Assembly (NCBI GenBank): GCA_001466705.2 | Contig: LATX02000228.1 | Coordinates: 62,001 to 126,000, forward strand | Length of the DNA: 64,000 nt | Origin: Moniliophthora roreri | Taxonomy: Eukaryota > Basidiomycota > Agaricomycetes > Agaricales > Marasmiaceae | Direction: 5' to 3' | Shown: positions 47,281 to 59,500 of the stretch, one piece after another | How positions within the stretch are numbered: the first letter of the stretch is position 1 | Layout: every line of letters begins with the position of its first letter | The notes under the pieces: generated by a model | What the model was told of the DNA's origin: nothing | Seen by the model: only the letters and a program-made list of their open reading frames with translations | The model's database searches: none | Program-made: the position numbers and the translations under genes

Positions 47281-49453
47281 TTACGGTGCTACTGCAAAAC
47301 GTGTACGCGGGTATAAAATGATCTCTTCTTCAGATTCTGACCCTTCAGAGGATGTGTACTCATCTGCGGGAGAGACAAGTATTAGCACAGATCGAGAAAC
47401 ATGGGTTGCGCGTTCATACCAGAGCTATCCGCATCGAGTTCTGCAACATGTGAACACGACAAGACCTCTAGATTTTCCAAATCTTGGAACTGGCGCTCAT
47501 CGTCCCCTACAATCTCCAGTACAGGGTAACCGAGCGAGCGAGCAAGGTCTGTTGTCCTGGGATCGTAGCCATAGTAACGGTGAAGCTCTTCGACAGCTCC
47601 ATAGGTACTAGAATTCCATGATCGAGGACAAAACGATATAGAGGATGTGAACGATGGAAGTCCCAAGGAGACTTGTGTTTCCACTGGAATCTCTTCCTTC
47701 CCAGAGGCATCAAATGACCAAAAATACTCGCTGCTTTCCACCCAAGATTGCAAGACTGTTTCACAATCAGAGGGATGAGGAAAAGGTCGTATAAAGAGGT
47801 ATATTGGGGACATGAGTGTTGTAGTAATGGTATCTCCCCTATGGCATCGTAGAACAAGCCCGAAATAATCGCATATGCCTGTGGTGCATCAATTAGACCA
47901 AGCTACAACCAGAGAAATATCCTACAACTCACAATAATCTTTCCATTCGTCCTCATAAATTCCCCGCTGACTGAATATATCGTGTGCCTGAGCGAGCCAT
48001 GATGGCATCAAGTCGTCCTGTCCCAACGAAGGACGCAAAACGTATCCCAATTCCACCGCTGACAGATCTTGGATGTCCATTGGCAGAACAGTAAACCTAT
48101 CTGTTCCATCAGAGCAACTTCAAGCAGGATCACCATGTTACACGCACCGTACTGAGCCGTCTTCCATGGTGACTCTGCTTTCTGCCATAGCATTAGGAGG
48201 TGGTCGGAGAATCCAAAAGCTATACTGCCATTTTTCTCTGATGTCCACCCATCTGGCAATAGCCTCTCTAGAACGCCAGTTGTATACAGTACCAGAAAGG
48301 GATGTCAATATGAATATAGCCTCTTCTTTTGTCAACCATTCCGCAAATCCTATGGAAGACCCGACGATTCCTTTGATTATAAGACGAGTGGAAAGCTTTG
48401 TGATGAGGTAATGCAATATGGTGCTAGATTCGTTGTATGTTTGAATAGAGACTGGATTGAATTCGTCTTCAAGTGTCGGAACTGGCGGGAAACTGCCAAG
48501 GAGCCGGTACCAGTTGGACGAGGGCTGAAAAAATGGTCCCCTTCGTAATGTTCCTGTCCTTGCATCAATCCATAGCTCAGACATATCCTGTATTCATCCC
48601 TTGTCACGGCACAGAAGTTTGAGTGAAGGAAGACATACAAGATAAGTATCTACTATTTGCAGGACGCGGAACTATAGATGAAGGCGGTTTGGGAAAAGTC
48701 AGAGACATCATAATGAATCGACATACTTGATATTGGAAATATGTCCAGAGAGATGGGGAAGGCTGATCGTTCACCATAATGATGCGGGATAAAGGAATAA
48801 GCTCTGCGTAAAGGTGTCCATGGAGGCTGGTTTAACAGATCAGGCTAACATGACACACCATCGTGAAATATCAACGCAGGCAACCCATACCGACTGTTGT
48901 AGCCAAAGAGCTGGGCGATATTCGGATTCCTAATGGCGATATTTAACATTTATGCACCTCAATGAAGAATACTTCTGCATACCTGACACTCGAAAATTGC
49001 TCAAAATCTAGTTTGAAAGCCTGTAGTGAAACGGAAATCTCAAATATGACGTGGGGTGGAAGGTGTTGCAGACCTTGAACGCGTCAGGGCCATCGTATGT
49101 GACGTGTAAGAACTTCTTCTTGCTGTCTCCAATTTGAGCTAGGTTGATGATACGTCGAGCGACCACTTTTCGCCATTTGTTATCATCCGATCTGCCGACG
49201 TCTGTGGTCCCAACAGCTCGCATAACATAGATATCGCCAGTTCGAACACATTGATACTTTGAATCCATCAGTAACGAATGACTGATAGGATACAAGTCAA
49301 ACGCACATCATCCCATACTGTCGACTCCCTATCCTGTCGATGAACGACTTGCAACAAGTCTCCGTGGATATGAGTGTTGTGCTGAGATCCTTGGACATAA
49401 TTGAATCTTCTGCCACTAATGGAGGCGCCCAACGATCCTTGCAGAAAGGCCAT
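47281..49453 (-). CDS. ELWID-family protein, paralogue B
   Basis: Same plan as gene A. From ATG 49453: GRRFNYVQGSQHNTHIHGDL, YQCVRTGDIYVMR, WRKVVARRIINLA, FLHVTYDGPDAF, then ELWIDARTG, RGPFFQP, LTKEEAIFILTSLSGTVYN, AEWL.., the Trp-Leu-Ala-Gln-Ala motif in the exon near 47990, PIYLFIRPFP, ETQVSLGLPSF and YDPRTTDLARSLGY. The last intron (GTATGAAC..CCGCAG) leads to EYTSSEGSESEEE and ILYPRTRFAVAP, stop TAA at 47281. Introns lie at corresponding places in both genes. The pair is diverged at many residues yet both look complete. That suggests selection on both copies. Function unknown. Confidence 0.7.
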
Positions 49454-49529
49454 GGTGGTAGTGGTGGTAATAATATAAAAGGTGTGTGAAGCGTGAGAGT
49501 GAAGGGGTGAAGTATCAAGTCATATATAC

Positions 49530-50295
49530 AATTCCAGATAGCAGCGACACTCCTCGATTCGACATCGTCAGATGATTCCCCCAGCACCTCCTCCCGGATA
49601 CTCTGGGATTCTGCGTCGGAGTCACGTAGAGCCAATGCCGTATCCGTTGCCCGGTACCAGCATTCTGATAGGTTTGTCTCGGTGGCACGAAGCTCTCGTT
49701 CGCCATGGATGTTGATTACGGGTTGTAATCTTGATGCAAGACTTTGTTCTCCGACACTCCAGGTATTCACTGATAACAAAAGTATGAGCGAGGAGGCCCT
49801 GCAGTAGATGCAAAGATACAACACACTTGTTGCCGTTCCCAGCCTAAAGCGACATCCTGCTTGCCGAATTTCTGCTCAGCTCGAGTCTGAAGACTTCCTC
49901 GGTGGACATACAACGATTCTTTTTCATTTCCGTCTCTCTTGTTCAGCGCTCAAATACAGGCTATTTTCAACGGAGACGTCTTCAAGAGGCCGAGTCAAAT
50001 TTGTGCCGCAAGGATCACTGGACAGATAAATGGAATGAAAATACTCCTGGAAGCCTGAAAGGTTAAGATGAACACACTTGCAACGGCTTTTGCGCTGGGT
50101 TCGAGGTTGCGGGATAATAATCGTGGTTGTTGTGGAAGAAGAGCTCGACGCGTCAAGTTCCAAGTTCTCTTTCATCACCACCTCACTTCCCTTGATATGC
50201 AGATATCCACGGATATCCTCCCCCAGAGTCACTACTCTCTGCGGCGCACCAAGTTCGTGTTTCACGTTAATGGACAGTTTGCTGTACCATGACAT
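49530..50295 (-). CDS. Small beta-rich protein, possibly arrestin-like (uncertain)
   Basis: From ATG 50295 the frame reads MSWYSKLSINVKHELG, VVTLGEDIRGYLHIKGSE and VVMKENLELDASSS. A basic strand-like start followed by G-x-x-I-x-G-x-L is what arrestin N-domains show, but the match is weak. Downstream exons are not settled. A frame at 49824-49530 with VNTWSVGEQSL and SESQSIREEVLGESSDD may belong to it after an intron ending TTATCAG near 49771. The gene lies between the ELWID gene B and the tyrosinase, all on the minus strand. The Asp/Ser/Glu tail would be disordered. Confidence 0.4.
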
Positions 50296-50547
50296 GAATA
50301 ACGCTTACTTTGGCACTGAAAAAGGACACGCAAGAAATGCATCAAGGCGACGTGAGCCTGCTGAATGCCTGAGATTTCCATGTCTTAAGCTTAAGCCAGA
50401 TACCAAAGTACGCGAACGACACGTCTCTGCCTCCTTGGTTTGGTGTGCAAGCTTGTCATTCAACTACTTGTTACATTCGCTATTTATTGTCGAAGCGGAT
50501 GCTACTATACAATACTACATACACATTCATATCACATTCATGTTTGT

Positions 50548-52911
50548 TCAAGCCTGGGATGCTGGGCGTACACCACGACGACCGGCAGTGATATCGTCAC
50601 ACCGACGCGTTTCCTCTGGTATAGGGAACATCGAACCTGTGGGGAGACCCAACCGAGTGGCGAAAACGGTGACTTCCATAGACGGAATCGCCTCAGGATC
50701 GACAGGTTCGCCAGATGCCTGTACTCGGGTCAGTCTAGCTCTTGACGAAAAGGAAAGGTTGAATCACCTTGGTAATTCTCCAGTGAAGATGTTCCTTGAG
50801 GTATGGCTCGACCACGCTGGGGTCAAGCGAATTCAAGCCCGACAGCCGTACAATCGCATCATCAAGATGGACAAATCCTTCAATCACCAGGTCCCGCCGT
50901 TCGCGACAGTTGGCGCATTGGTCTACAGAGCTGCCAATGATCTTGATCAGCAAAAGAGTATGACCATTATTTGCTAGCTTACCCATTCACGAAAGCATGA
51001 TAAGCCCCGACAAAGTTATCGGCAGTGAACCAGTCATCTGGGTTGCTGGGAACCTCTCCGAGGAAGAATGGTACCGCGAAACTGCACCCAATTTCGTACT
51101 TCTTTGCGTGAATGCGTGCGGTCCAATCCCATATGGCATTCGATATCTCCAACTCAGTGGGTGCTTGGCTGAGCTCAGCGCGAGCATCATCTCCATCACC
51201 ATGGCTTGGCGCAAACCCTCTGCTTCTCGTCTCCGAGCTGAGAGGCGCTTGCTTAGCCTCTCCATTGTTACTGGCAGGTACGGGTGCTTTGTTGTTGTCG
51301 GTGTTTGCAGCTGCAAAGCTGACGAATGAGGAAGCCAAAGCATTTCCATTCTGGGGTTTCTCAGCCTTTCCAGGCTCTGCTGCGGCCAAGTTGGCGAATT
51401 GGCTTCGCAAGGGACGGGGCAAGGTGTTGCCTACAGGCCCGCCATAGAGTTGATTGACAATTCTTGCGATGGCAGTCTGCACTGCACCGGGATCGCTTGT
51501 GTTGATGTTGTTGAATTCGGGGTACGTATATCCGAGGCTTGCGGTGTCAGTAATGTTGTTTGAAGTCCAATAAGTAGATTGAGTATTCCAGAAAGGCGTG
51601 AGATCTATGACATAGGTCTGTGAATCGACGTTCTTTTCTGAATGAAGAGTGAAGCTTACCGCTGTTCCTGTCTATTGGAGTGTCAGCGCGCAAGGTGAAG
51701 GTTCCGTTCTCCGATGTGCTTGGGGTTACCCAAACTCCAGGGTTCAGCGCAGACCAGAGGGAGAGCAGCCGATCGACTTGGCAGTGATGGAGGAAGAAGA
51801 TCGGGTCGAAAGCTGCCATTCATGAGATTCAGATGACACTTTTTCGTAAGCCAACACTCACCTGCTACTGCAGGATCAGACATGTGCCCGTTAGCACCAA
51901 CTGCTACGTGAATATTATCGTGTATAGCTTCCAAGCTGTTACTGGCGCTGCCACCGTCACCAACAGTGTGGTTGCTGAAGGCGGGCCAAGTGTGAACTCG
52001 GGTGAGGAGATTATACGTCTGCATTTTGATCTGACTCTGTGAGCTCCGTAGCGTACTAAGGGCCAAAATGTTAGTCAGTGTTTACTCCAAATGGAGACGC
52101 CTAAGCCTTACTTTCTCAGAGCGGTGATGTTTTCCCTGGGATTCTGGCTTGTCGTGCTGGTCGGGTACCTGTATGTAGTCCTCCACAGGCTATATGGCCT
52201 TGGGAAAGACCTGTCGATTGGGTTGAAGGTGTATCGACGGAGTGGGTTTGGTACCGATTTCCTTGAACCATCACTAGTAATGATAGTAACTTGATCATCG
52301 GAGATCACTTGTGAGGGCGCTGTTGATCTCGTTCAGTCAAAGAAAGTCAAATTAGTTGCGAAATATTTACGGATCGAGTTGGCCGCCCAATCCCAGTAGG
52401 GCTGTCGTAAATTCTGAGCGGCGGTTTTGAATTGTTCAGCATTGACAGTATAAGTGGAAGCGATTTTGATAGCAGCCGCCTGAAGAACTTGCTACAAAGG
52501 GAGTGAGGTTGAGTGTTAAGTTGACTTGTCGAGGCTTACCTCAATCAAGAACACATATGGACGATGGAAGGTCGGGAATAGGACGTCTCCGTGAGTACAG
52601 TAGCCCTCCCAACCGTTTCGGTCCACAGGGGTTTGTCCAGAACCGTTCCATGGAACATAGGGCAGGCCATGAATAGCAGCAATTTGGAAGAACGAGTCGA
52701 CCTCGCTTTGGCTCTTGTCAGAGTAAATGGATTCTGCGAGCGGAAAACTTCAGCACAGGTACCTCTGAGATCGTTTCAACATACGTAGAGCCTGGATATA
52801 CAAGGAGAACTGGACTTCATCTTTGACGAGGTCGTTTATCTCGCGGCGATTTGGAGCAGCAGCTCCTTGGGTTGAGCCACCTTTCGCACCAGCGACTAGG
52901 AAATGAGACAT
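50548..52911 (-). CDS. Tyrosinase (type-3 copper polyphenol oxidase)
   Basis: Tyrosinases oxidise phenols to o-quinones for melanin-like pigments. From ATG 52911 ([16 protein letters not shown]) the spliced exons give AAIHG, then GYCTHGD with FPTFHRPY (CuA, including the Cys-x-His thioether pair), [10 protein letters not shown], then HDNIHVAVG and [20 protein letters not shown] (CuB). The C-terminal part ([30 protein letters not shown], then [21 protein letters not shown] and LKEHLHWRI) matches the lid domain of fungal tyrosinases, which is cut off on activation. The last exon ends [10 protein letters not shown], stop 50548-50550. No signal peptide is visible, as is usual. All six copper His are present. 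The TATA-like CTATATAGAA stands about 60 bp before the ATG. Confidence 0.92.
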
Positions 52912-52965
52912 TGCGATGGATTATGATGGATTAAGGTCTGCTGAAAAGGAGGATGAACACTAGGT

Positions 52966-52976
52966 TCTATATAGGG
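52966..52976 (-). promoter_or_regulatory. TATA-like box of the tyrosinase gene
   Basis: CTATATAGAAC on the minus strand, about 57 bp upstream of ATG 52911. Confidence 0.45.
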
Positions 52977-53744
52977 GTAGTTTCCTACATTCTTTTATAG
53001 TCAAGAATTGTCTCGCATAGGAAGCGGGGATCGAAAGTAACTCCCGTGCAGTGCTGCGTACCGTAAGAGTGCGGGAAGACCAATATACCTGCAAAGATCC
53101 GAGGGTCAAGGGCAACTCGCAATGAGGTATCCGGGCTTCTATAACAATCCAAGTGACGTTCCAAATCGCGGAAAGCGCAAAATTGCCGCGTTAGCAGTTA
53201 GTCAACCGTTTGCCGCCCACCGCCCATTCATCATATGCAGACCTAAAGAATGGAAAAAAAATCCGTCTCAGAACCTTTCATATTCAGACCCTTCAAGACC
53301 CTGGGTCCGTGTAAGTAATCTTGCCAAAAGGATGTGGGTAGTTCGTGTACGTACCTTGCGCCGACAGCAGTGACAGTGGGTATTAACTATGGAGCCTAGA
53401 CCCGATAAATGCGGCGGAAGATCAACCCTTAACTATTAACCCCATAGCCATATCTGCGGGGTGCTTGAAATACGTCTAACTGTCATAAGAACTCTTGTGG
53501 TGAAATTGACTTTCCTCGCGTTAGCACAGGTATTCGGGAGGACACTTGTTATTATCATAGCTTCTTCCGTTACTCCGACTTCGTAAGGTGGAACACTCTA
53601 CGTTCATACGACCTGCCGCGCGGGAAGGAACGATGTGCCACTTGAAAGCTCGAAGGATGTGTTGAAGCACTATCTTAATTGATAGCAACGAGACCTACAA
53701 AACAAAAATGTCTTTTGATAAAGCTACAACACTCCTGGCGGCCA
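52977..53744. other. No gene seen: spacer between tyrosinase and peptidase genes
   Basis: Upstream region of the tyrosinase and 3' region of the peptidase. A plus-strand frame of 83 codons (53122) has no motif and is not called. Confidence 0.5.
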
Positions 53745-55305
53745 TCACAGCGGGAAACCAGCAGGACTCTTGTAGCCGTTAGCACCCACCGCTCTGACCC
53801 CAAACTGGGCATTATCCTTCGACAGCCTCACCATGGCTGTGTTAACCTTTCCAACCGGAACGACACCTGTCCACTGCGGTTCATCAGACGCTCTCCACAC
53901 AATCTCGTAACCTGTCGCGCTAGCATCCCCCGTCCAACTCAACGTCGAATTGTTCGTCAGCCCACTTGTGTTCATGGAGACGCCCTTTGGAGTACCAGGA
54001 GCCTGTGCCAGTGACCATAAAGCCGCACCGTTCACTTTTGCAACACGAGCGGTAAACTCAAAATCGCAGAACTGGGGTAGATCACCAAACTGAACGCCGT
54101 TCTCGACACGAACGTTTTGATGCTGATGAGCAAAGTTTTCGTTAGGCTCAGTGAAGCGAACAGCAGGAAACCCAGCCTCGAGGAAGGACTGGTGATCTCC
54201 GCCTCGGTTGAAGCGGTCTGGTCGCCAAACAGGTTGAACTAGGAGGCAGTATAATTAGCGAGCTAAAAGGGAACGAATGGGGAAGCAAGTCACCTGTCAT
54301 ATTCGTCACAGAATTAGATCCGACCTCAGCGATGAATCGCCCCAACTGCCTTGCTGGCGCATCATTCTCCGCTCCAATATCCACCCGATGAGCGATTTGT
54401 GATGCGCTCTCTGTCGGAGGAATGCCCTGCACGAACATCCGGATGTTGAACGGATCTTTCGTTACACCATCATCGGCTGTCGAAGATCCGACAATGTCAT
54501 TGTTCAACATGCCCTGAACATCAATGCCTGCGTTCTTCAACTGCTGGGCCATGAACGCCGAGCCAACCAACCCTTGTTCTTCACCAGCAACGGCAGCGAA
54601 TATGATAGTTGCCCGAGGCTGTTTCGAAGCCATAATTCTAGCCAATTCCATCGAAACGGCAACGCCGCTTGCGTCATCGTTAGCTCCAGGCGCGTCGCCA
54701 TCAGGGTCATTACCATTGCTGTTCCTCGAGTCGTAATGACCAGAAACTAGACAGGGTGGTGAGTACAAATGTAAGTTTGACTCTGGAGGAATTACTTACC
54801 GACATACACTCGATTAGAGTTCTCTGACCCCTTTAGGGTAGCAAAGACGTTACTGAGAACCGTGCCTCGGGGTACACCACCACCTGATCCTTGAGTGAAT
54901 GTTTGAACCGTAACATTCATTCGGCCATTTGATGCTGTCGCAAAAGTACGCATCTGGGAAGCAATCCAGTCTCGCGCAGCGCCAATACCGCGGTTGGGGT
55001 TGGTCTGGCTAGAAAGAGTATTACGAGTCCCGAATGATACGAGCTTTTCGATGATAGCTTGAATGCGCTGGGGATCGATTTGGCTGAGCATTTGCGTGAG
55101 TTCTGCATCCGGTTGTTGCGACGCGAGTTGTTGGCCTGGACCCGGAGGCCAGGCATTGGGTGTTAATGGACCTTGCAGCTGGCCATGTACTGGAGTGAAA
55201 GTCGTCAGTCAAGTGGTAGAACACCGAGATATCAGACATGCCCAGAGAGACAATCCATAGGATTGCGGATACATGTGCAAGGAGCGATCGCAAAGAAAGA
55301 TACAT
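53745..55305 (-). CDS. Secreted M28-family zinc aminopeptidase
   Basis: Metallo-exopeptidase that removes N-terminal residues. From ATG 55305 a hydrophobic signal ([19 protein letters not shown]) precedes a short intron, then [20 protein letters not shown]. The catalytic domain shows the zinc residues of M28 enzymes: His in SGHYDSR (about 54740), Asp in GANDDASG, Glu-Glu in AGEEQGL, Asp in LNNDIVG and His in [10 protein letters not shown] (about 54130). After it, from about 54030, a beta-rich fibronectin-III-like tail ([34 protein letters not shown]) runs to the stop at 53745. An introns near 54760 and one near 54245-54295 interrupt it. Some family members contain Leu- or Tyr-preferring enzymes; the preference here is unknown. 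Confidence 0.88.
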
Positions 55306-56565
55306 TGCGTTTTTGGTTAGTCGATGAGTTGACATTTTATCGTATTATATGTCGAATCAAAATCTACCAAGGTACGACGAGAAATGAATCAGTGAGAAAA
55401 AACGCCGGAAAGAAGAGCAGTACCATGTGGTGAATCAGCTGTACGTCGGGCTTGACACGGACTTGAGGAAGAGCAGGTGAACATGCCACGCCAGAGGGGA
55501 ACATATTATGTCGGGATACGAATGCTTCTTGGAATTAAAATAGTTGCTGGACAAGAATATGCTCTCCAGATTTGGAAGGACTCTGAAATCTTTGTGAGCA
55601 GGCCGTCCGACTCGAACTCATTTTCGACGTGTTCGTGCATTTCTTGTGGTAGTTCCTGCTATGGATGGATTATAGCCAGCCTGTAACCATCGTATCAATG
55701 CGATAAGGGTGCTCTGAAGGTAGTTATCAGTCTACTACTCCGAGTGATAGTATCCCCTTACGCACCTATGGTGTTTCTGATCATCTATCCTGTTCCTTTG
55801 CCGTTCTTCACCTCTTGACGAATTGCTACCGGCAGGGTTGCAGTTCCGCAACAACGGCAGAAAATGGCACTCGTGATCCCAAGCCATCCCGAGAGTCCCT
55901 CGAATGATTCATGAACGGCAATGAAGATGATTCAATTCGACTTTTTCCCGACACACGTTCAGGTCCATGAGGTACATCATCTTCGTAGAGGGGTAACAGA
56001 CTTCTCTTCAGCTCTCATAACAAGCTGTTAACAGCGAGTCGCAATGCGTCTTCGGCTATTGCCTGGAGTTGAAATTAGAAATCAGTATACAGTCAAGAAC
56101 TAGGTGTAAAAAAAAAAAAACCCGCATCAAAGCACAAAGGTGTCCCAGATAATCCGCAAATACTTCGGATGGGAAACAGTGAGAGGACTGGGGCTAGCAT
56201 AGCACTAGCAGGTCTGTCGTGGTAGTGTCAAGGAATGCAAGCGTGGGAACTTGAGTTCCTCGAATTTCTCCGTCAACGCGACGTCTGCAGTTGTCGTTGT
56301 CGTCAGCAAGTCGTCAGCCTATTGTTTTTGAATCGCAATATCTCTTCATCGGTTAGTCTCCAAAACTACTGTCCTACTGAAGAGGCGAAAAGCTAACCTG
56401 AGGCGTACACAGATAGCAACGCTTAAACAAAGAGTCACGTTCTTGTTGTAGTACTACAAAGAACAAGAACTGTCAGTACCGACTACAATTACAACGTATC
56501 AAGCCGGTCCTCATTCTTTATTCTCTAGTTGATGTCACCTTTTTTATGGTTGCCAAGCGACGAGA
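55306..56565. other. No gene seen: divergent intergenic region
   Basis: It lies between the starts of the peptidase (minus) and the cyclin-like gene (plus). TATTATATG near 55345 could serve the peptidase. There is an A12-13 run at 56108-56120. No frame with motifs. Confidence 0.5.
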
Positions 56566-58690
56566 ATGTATCTTTATAGCTCGCTGAGCCCATCTGGGGT
56601 CCCCAAAGTTCCCTCTCTTGTTATGATGACCACGTTGGCATCCTCTTTCAGGCAATCTCTCCTTCGCTTGATCTCCGGTAGCGACTCGAAGGAATCCCCA
56701 CAGAGATCTCTGAATGAATTGCCACAGAGCGTTCCTCCGCTCTCGGTCTCATACGTTCCCTTGTCCGCCGACACAGACCAATCAGAGGGTAGTGAGTCCT
56801 CAAATACACTGGTGAACTACCCTTATAACCAGTCTGGTGATGACACAAAATCGGTTGACATTGCTTTCGAGCCGGCTCGAGTTCCATCACTGGTTGTTGG
56901 TCAGAACAGGACGTTGTCAACCTGGTTGGCTCATTGGATCGTTGATCGACCTCAGGTCGCGGCTCAGTCAAAGAATGGTCAGAATGCTTTTTGTGTAGTT
57001 TATGCCATAATCTCTGAATCTTTCTATTCCAGCCGTCCTGCCAAAGAACTTTCCGACGCTCTCGGATCGCATAAGCAGAGTGTTGATAGATGTCGATCCT
57101 TCCTGCCTCACAATTCTTGTTTCTTTGGAGTATCTGGACCGCATCTTGTCTATAACGCCATTGGCTGGGATAATGGAGGAAACGTTTGGCCTTCGTACTA
57201 TGTATGTCCTGTTTCTGGTCGCGTTGGAACTGGCTTTTGCAAGGGAGGGACCTGATTCTGTTATATCTTCGTAAGTGTGTCCTCCTGACCATCATATCCG
57301 TAACCAACTTGACAAATTTGGGATTAGGGAACATTGGAAACCCGCACCGTCGGAATCTGCAGCCAAACTCCGGGAACATTATCTTGGGTGTCTTCAAACT
57401 GAGCTTAGGCTTTCAGATATTGGCGGGTGGCTGACTCGTTTCGAGGTTCATGCCAATGGCATCCTATGCGACTTCCATGACAGTGACGTTTTGGATGACT
57501 TCTTCCGCACCGCACGGGCAGAATTCGAGTCAATGCGGGATGATGAGTCTGTTTATGGTACACCGCCGTCTTCTCCGTCTTTACCATCTCACAGTTCTCC
57601 GGAGGACGTCCGCCTTCGCAAAGAGAAAGAGATTCGAGACTTTTGTGCCACTCTCGATGCTATCACAACCGCGCCACCAAGGGAGTCGGTGCTACAGCAG
57701 ACGAGTTCTTCGTCCAGCATCAGGAGGTTAGACGCGCAAGAAGATGCCGTAAGAGCCTCTGGGCGAGTTGCAGAACCCATCAACAGCCCTTCGATTGAAG
57801 TACCGCTATCGCCCGAAATCCTACAAGACGAAATATCTCATGCGGCGCTCAGTGATGTCCTTTCTCCTTTGATCATTGATTCTATTATACCTGTCAATGA
57901 TCATGTCACCCCCGAAACGCTTGACTCCGTGCCTGTGGAATTAAGTCCGTTGCATGGGCACTTCGCTCATCTCTGCAGCCTTCCATCTCCTCAGTCTCCT
58001 ATCAACTCTCGGAAAAACGGCGTCAGTCTCTTCCAGTCTGCGCTCCTGGTCGATGTAGAGGCGACTCGCGCGTACTATGACCAGCAGCCCCTTCCGCTCA
58101 TTGTCTTTGGCCCGCCTGTAGATTCGTCGCATGCAGGGACAGATATTGTTCCTGTTCAAAGGCCGCCTGCACCTCCAGTGGGAAAGTTGCTTACGTCATA
58201 CGAGCTTTACACTCCGGATGTGTTGCCTTCGACACGCGCAGAAGTACCAGGTCGGTCTGAAGCTAATGAAGAAGAGAGGATCCTAATAGGCGACATCTCA
58301 CTCATGCATGACACACCTTTACAGGATCGTGCTGAGCAGGGAGCTATGATTTGGGACATTTTGATTTCCTCGGTGAACTCACCCACCAATCATCCCCCTT
58401 CGCCGCCGACTCTTGGACATATTCCTCTTCCTGGGAGCATCGATCATCATCTATTCCCGTATACCGGAGAAGGATCTGCGTCATCGACTTTGTCTACACT
58501 GGGCATCATTGGACACAGCAGTGCCCTTGGCCTGATCCTCGACAAGGAATTTCCGTTTCACTGTCCACGACCGACGTATGGAGCTCGAGGCTTCATACTA
58601 ATGGGAGAAGAATGCTTCTACGATTACCGTTTTGATTATTTCCGTCCGCACTTTCGTCCACGCTGGCACGAACATGTTCGGAGATTCTGA
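56566..58690 (+). CDS. Possible cyclin-box protein with long disordered tail
   Basis: From ATG 56566 (another in-frame ATG at 56623) a Ser-rich start leads to WLAHWIVDRPQV. Intron 56985-57033 (GTCAGA..TTCCAG) joins in frame to RISRVLIDVDPSCLTILVSLEYLDRIL and MYVLFLVALELAF. A second intron (57271-57329) leads to HWKPAPSESAAKL and CLQTELRLSDIGGWLTRFEV. The LxILVSLxYLDR and LFLxALxLA segments resemble the two helices best kept in PCL-type fungal cyclins. The WKP-xE stretch also fits. I infer a partner of a cyclin-dependent kinase, but the match is partial. The C-terminal 350 residues are Pro/Ser/Asp-rich, ending FDYFRPHFRPRWHEHVRRF before TGA 58688-58690. Confidence 0.5.
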
Positions 58691-59500
58691 GCCCTGCTCG
58701 CAAAACGTATCACATCACTTTTGGTGATCTTGAAGCGATAATTCTTTCCCCGACGACGTTATGATATCACGAAGGCACGCCAGGTGCCATGAAACACTAC
58801 GCTCTCGATAATGTTTCATTAATTACAGATAACTTAAATTGCCACGATATTACCTGTCTGTATCGATAATGTACTGTATAATCATTGATCAAACCAGGAT
58901 GCTCTTATTACAGATTATCCAAGCATTGCCAGTTTCTTATTCGCCACTGTTCAATCACAAATTGAAATTCGGGTTTTCCATTAACCTCAAGCATACAGGA
59001 GGTACAGGAAACAAATGTGTCGCACGGTACATAGGTAATGGTAAGAGGATAGTAAGTATTGTATGTACGAGGAAGTAGTAGTAATTAGGATTAGTCCATT
59101 ATTTCCGCTTGTGTCGTGAAGGCGTTTCGGTGTTTGGAATACAGGAAGAAGGGGGAGGTTGGAGAGCGTAAGAAAGGGGCAAATAAGTATATGCGTCAAT
59201 AAACAGTAATGCAACAATGCTATCTAATAAGTACTTCCATGAATAGCACAAAGCAGGGGACACGATGAAAGAGAGAACCGGTGACACAACAAGAGATCAG
59301 ATAGTCAAGAAAAGATCACTCGAGCAAGCCGAGTCCGCCGGAAATGAAACAATCGTGAAGGGATCATGAAGGTGAACGTGAGAGCGTGAGGGGATCGAGT
59401 TCCGAGTTTGTCATTAAGGAAGAGTTTTTGAGAGTAAACCAGGGCGTAGGGCATACAACGTTCCGCAGTATTGTCGCAAGTATAAGACACGTTCTTATGA
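58691..59500. other. No gene seen: convergent 3' region
   Basis: Between the 3' ends of the cyclin-like gene and the large membrane protein gene. It is A/T-rich, and minus-strand frames of 60-90 codons overlap without motifs. Likely the 3' UTRs of both. Confidence 0.5.

Noticed and set aside
47318..47611. Plus-strand frame starting MISSSDSDPSEDVYSS
   Set aside because: It is the antisense of the acidic C-terminal exon of ELWID gene B.
50078..50977. Plus-strand frame of 299 codons
   Set aside because: It lies antisense to the last exons of the tyrosinase and has no motif of its own.
22155..52911. A biosynthetic cluster joining the PKS with the tyrosinase
   Set aside because: They are 18 kb apart with unrelated lineage-specific genes between them, and nothing else typical of a cluster is present.
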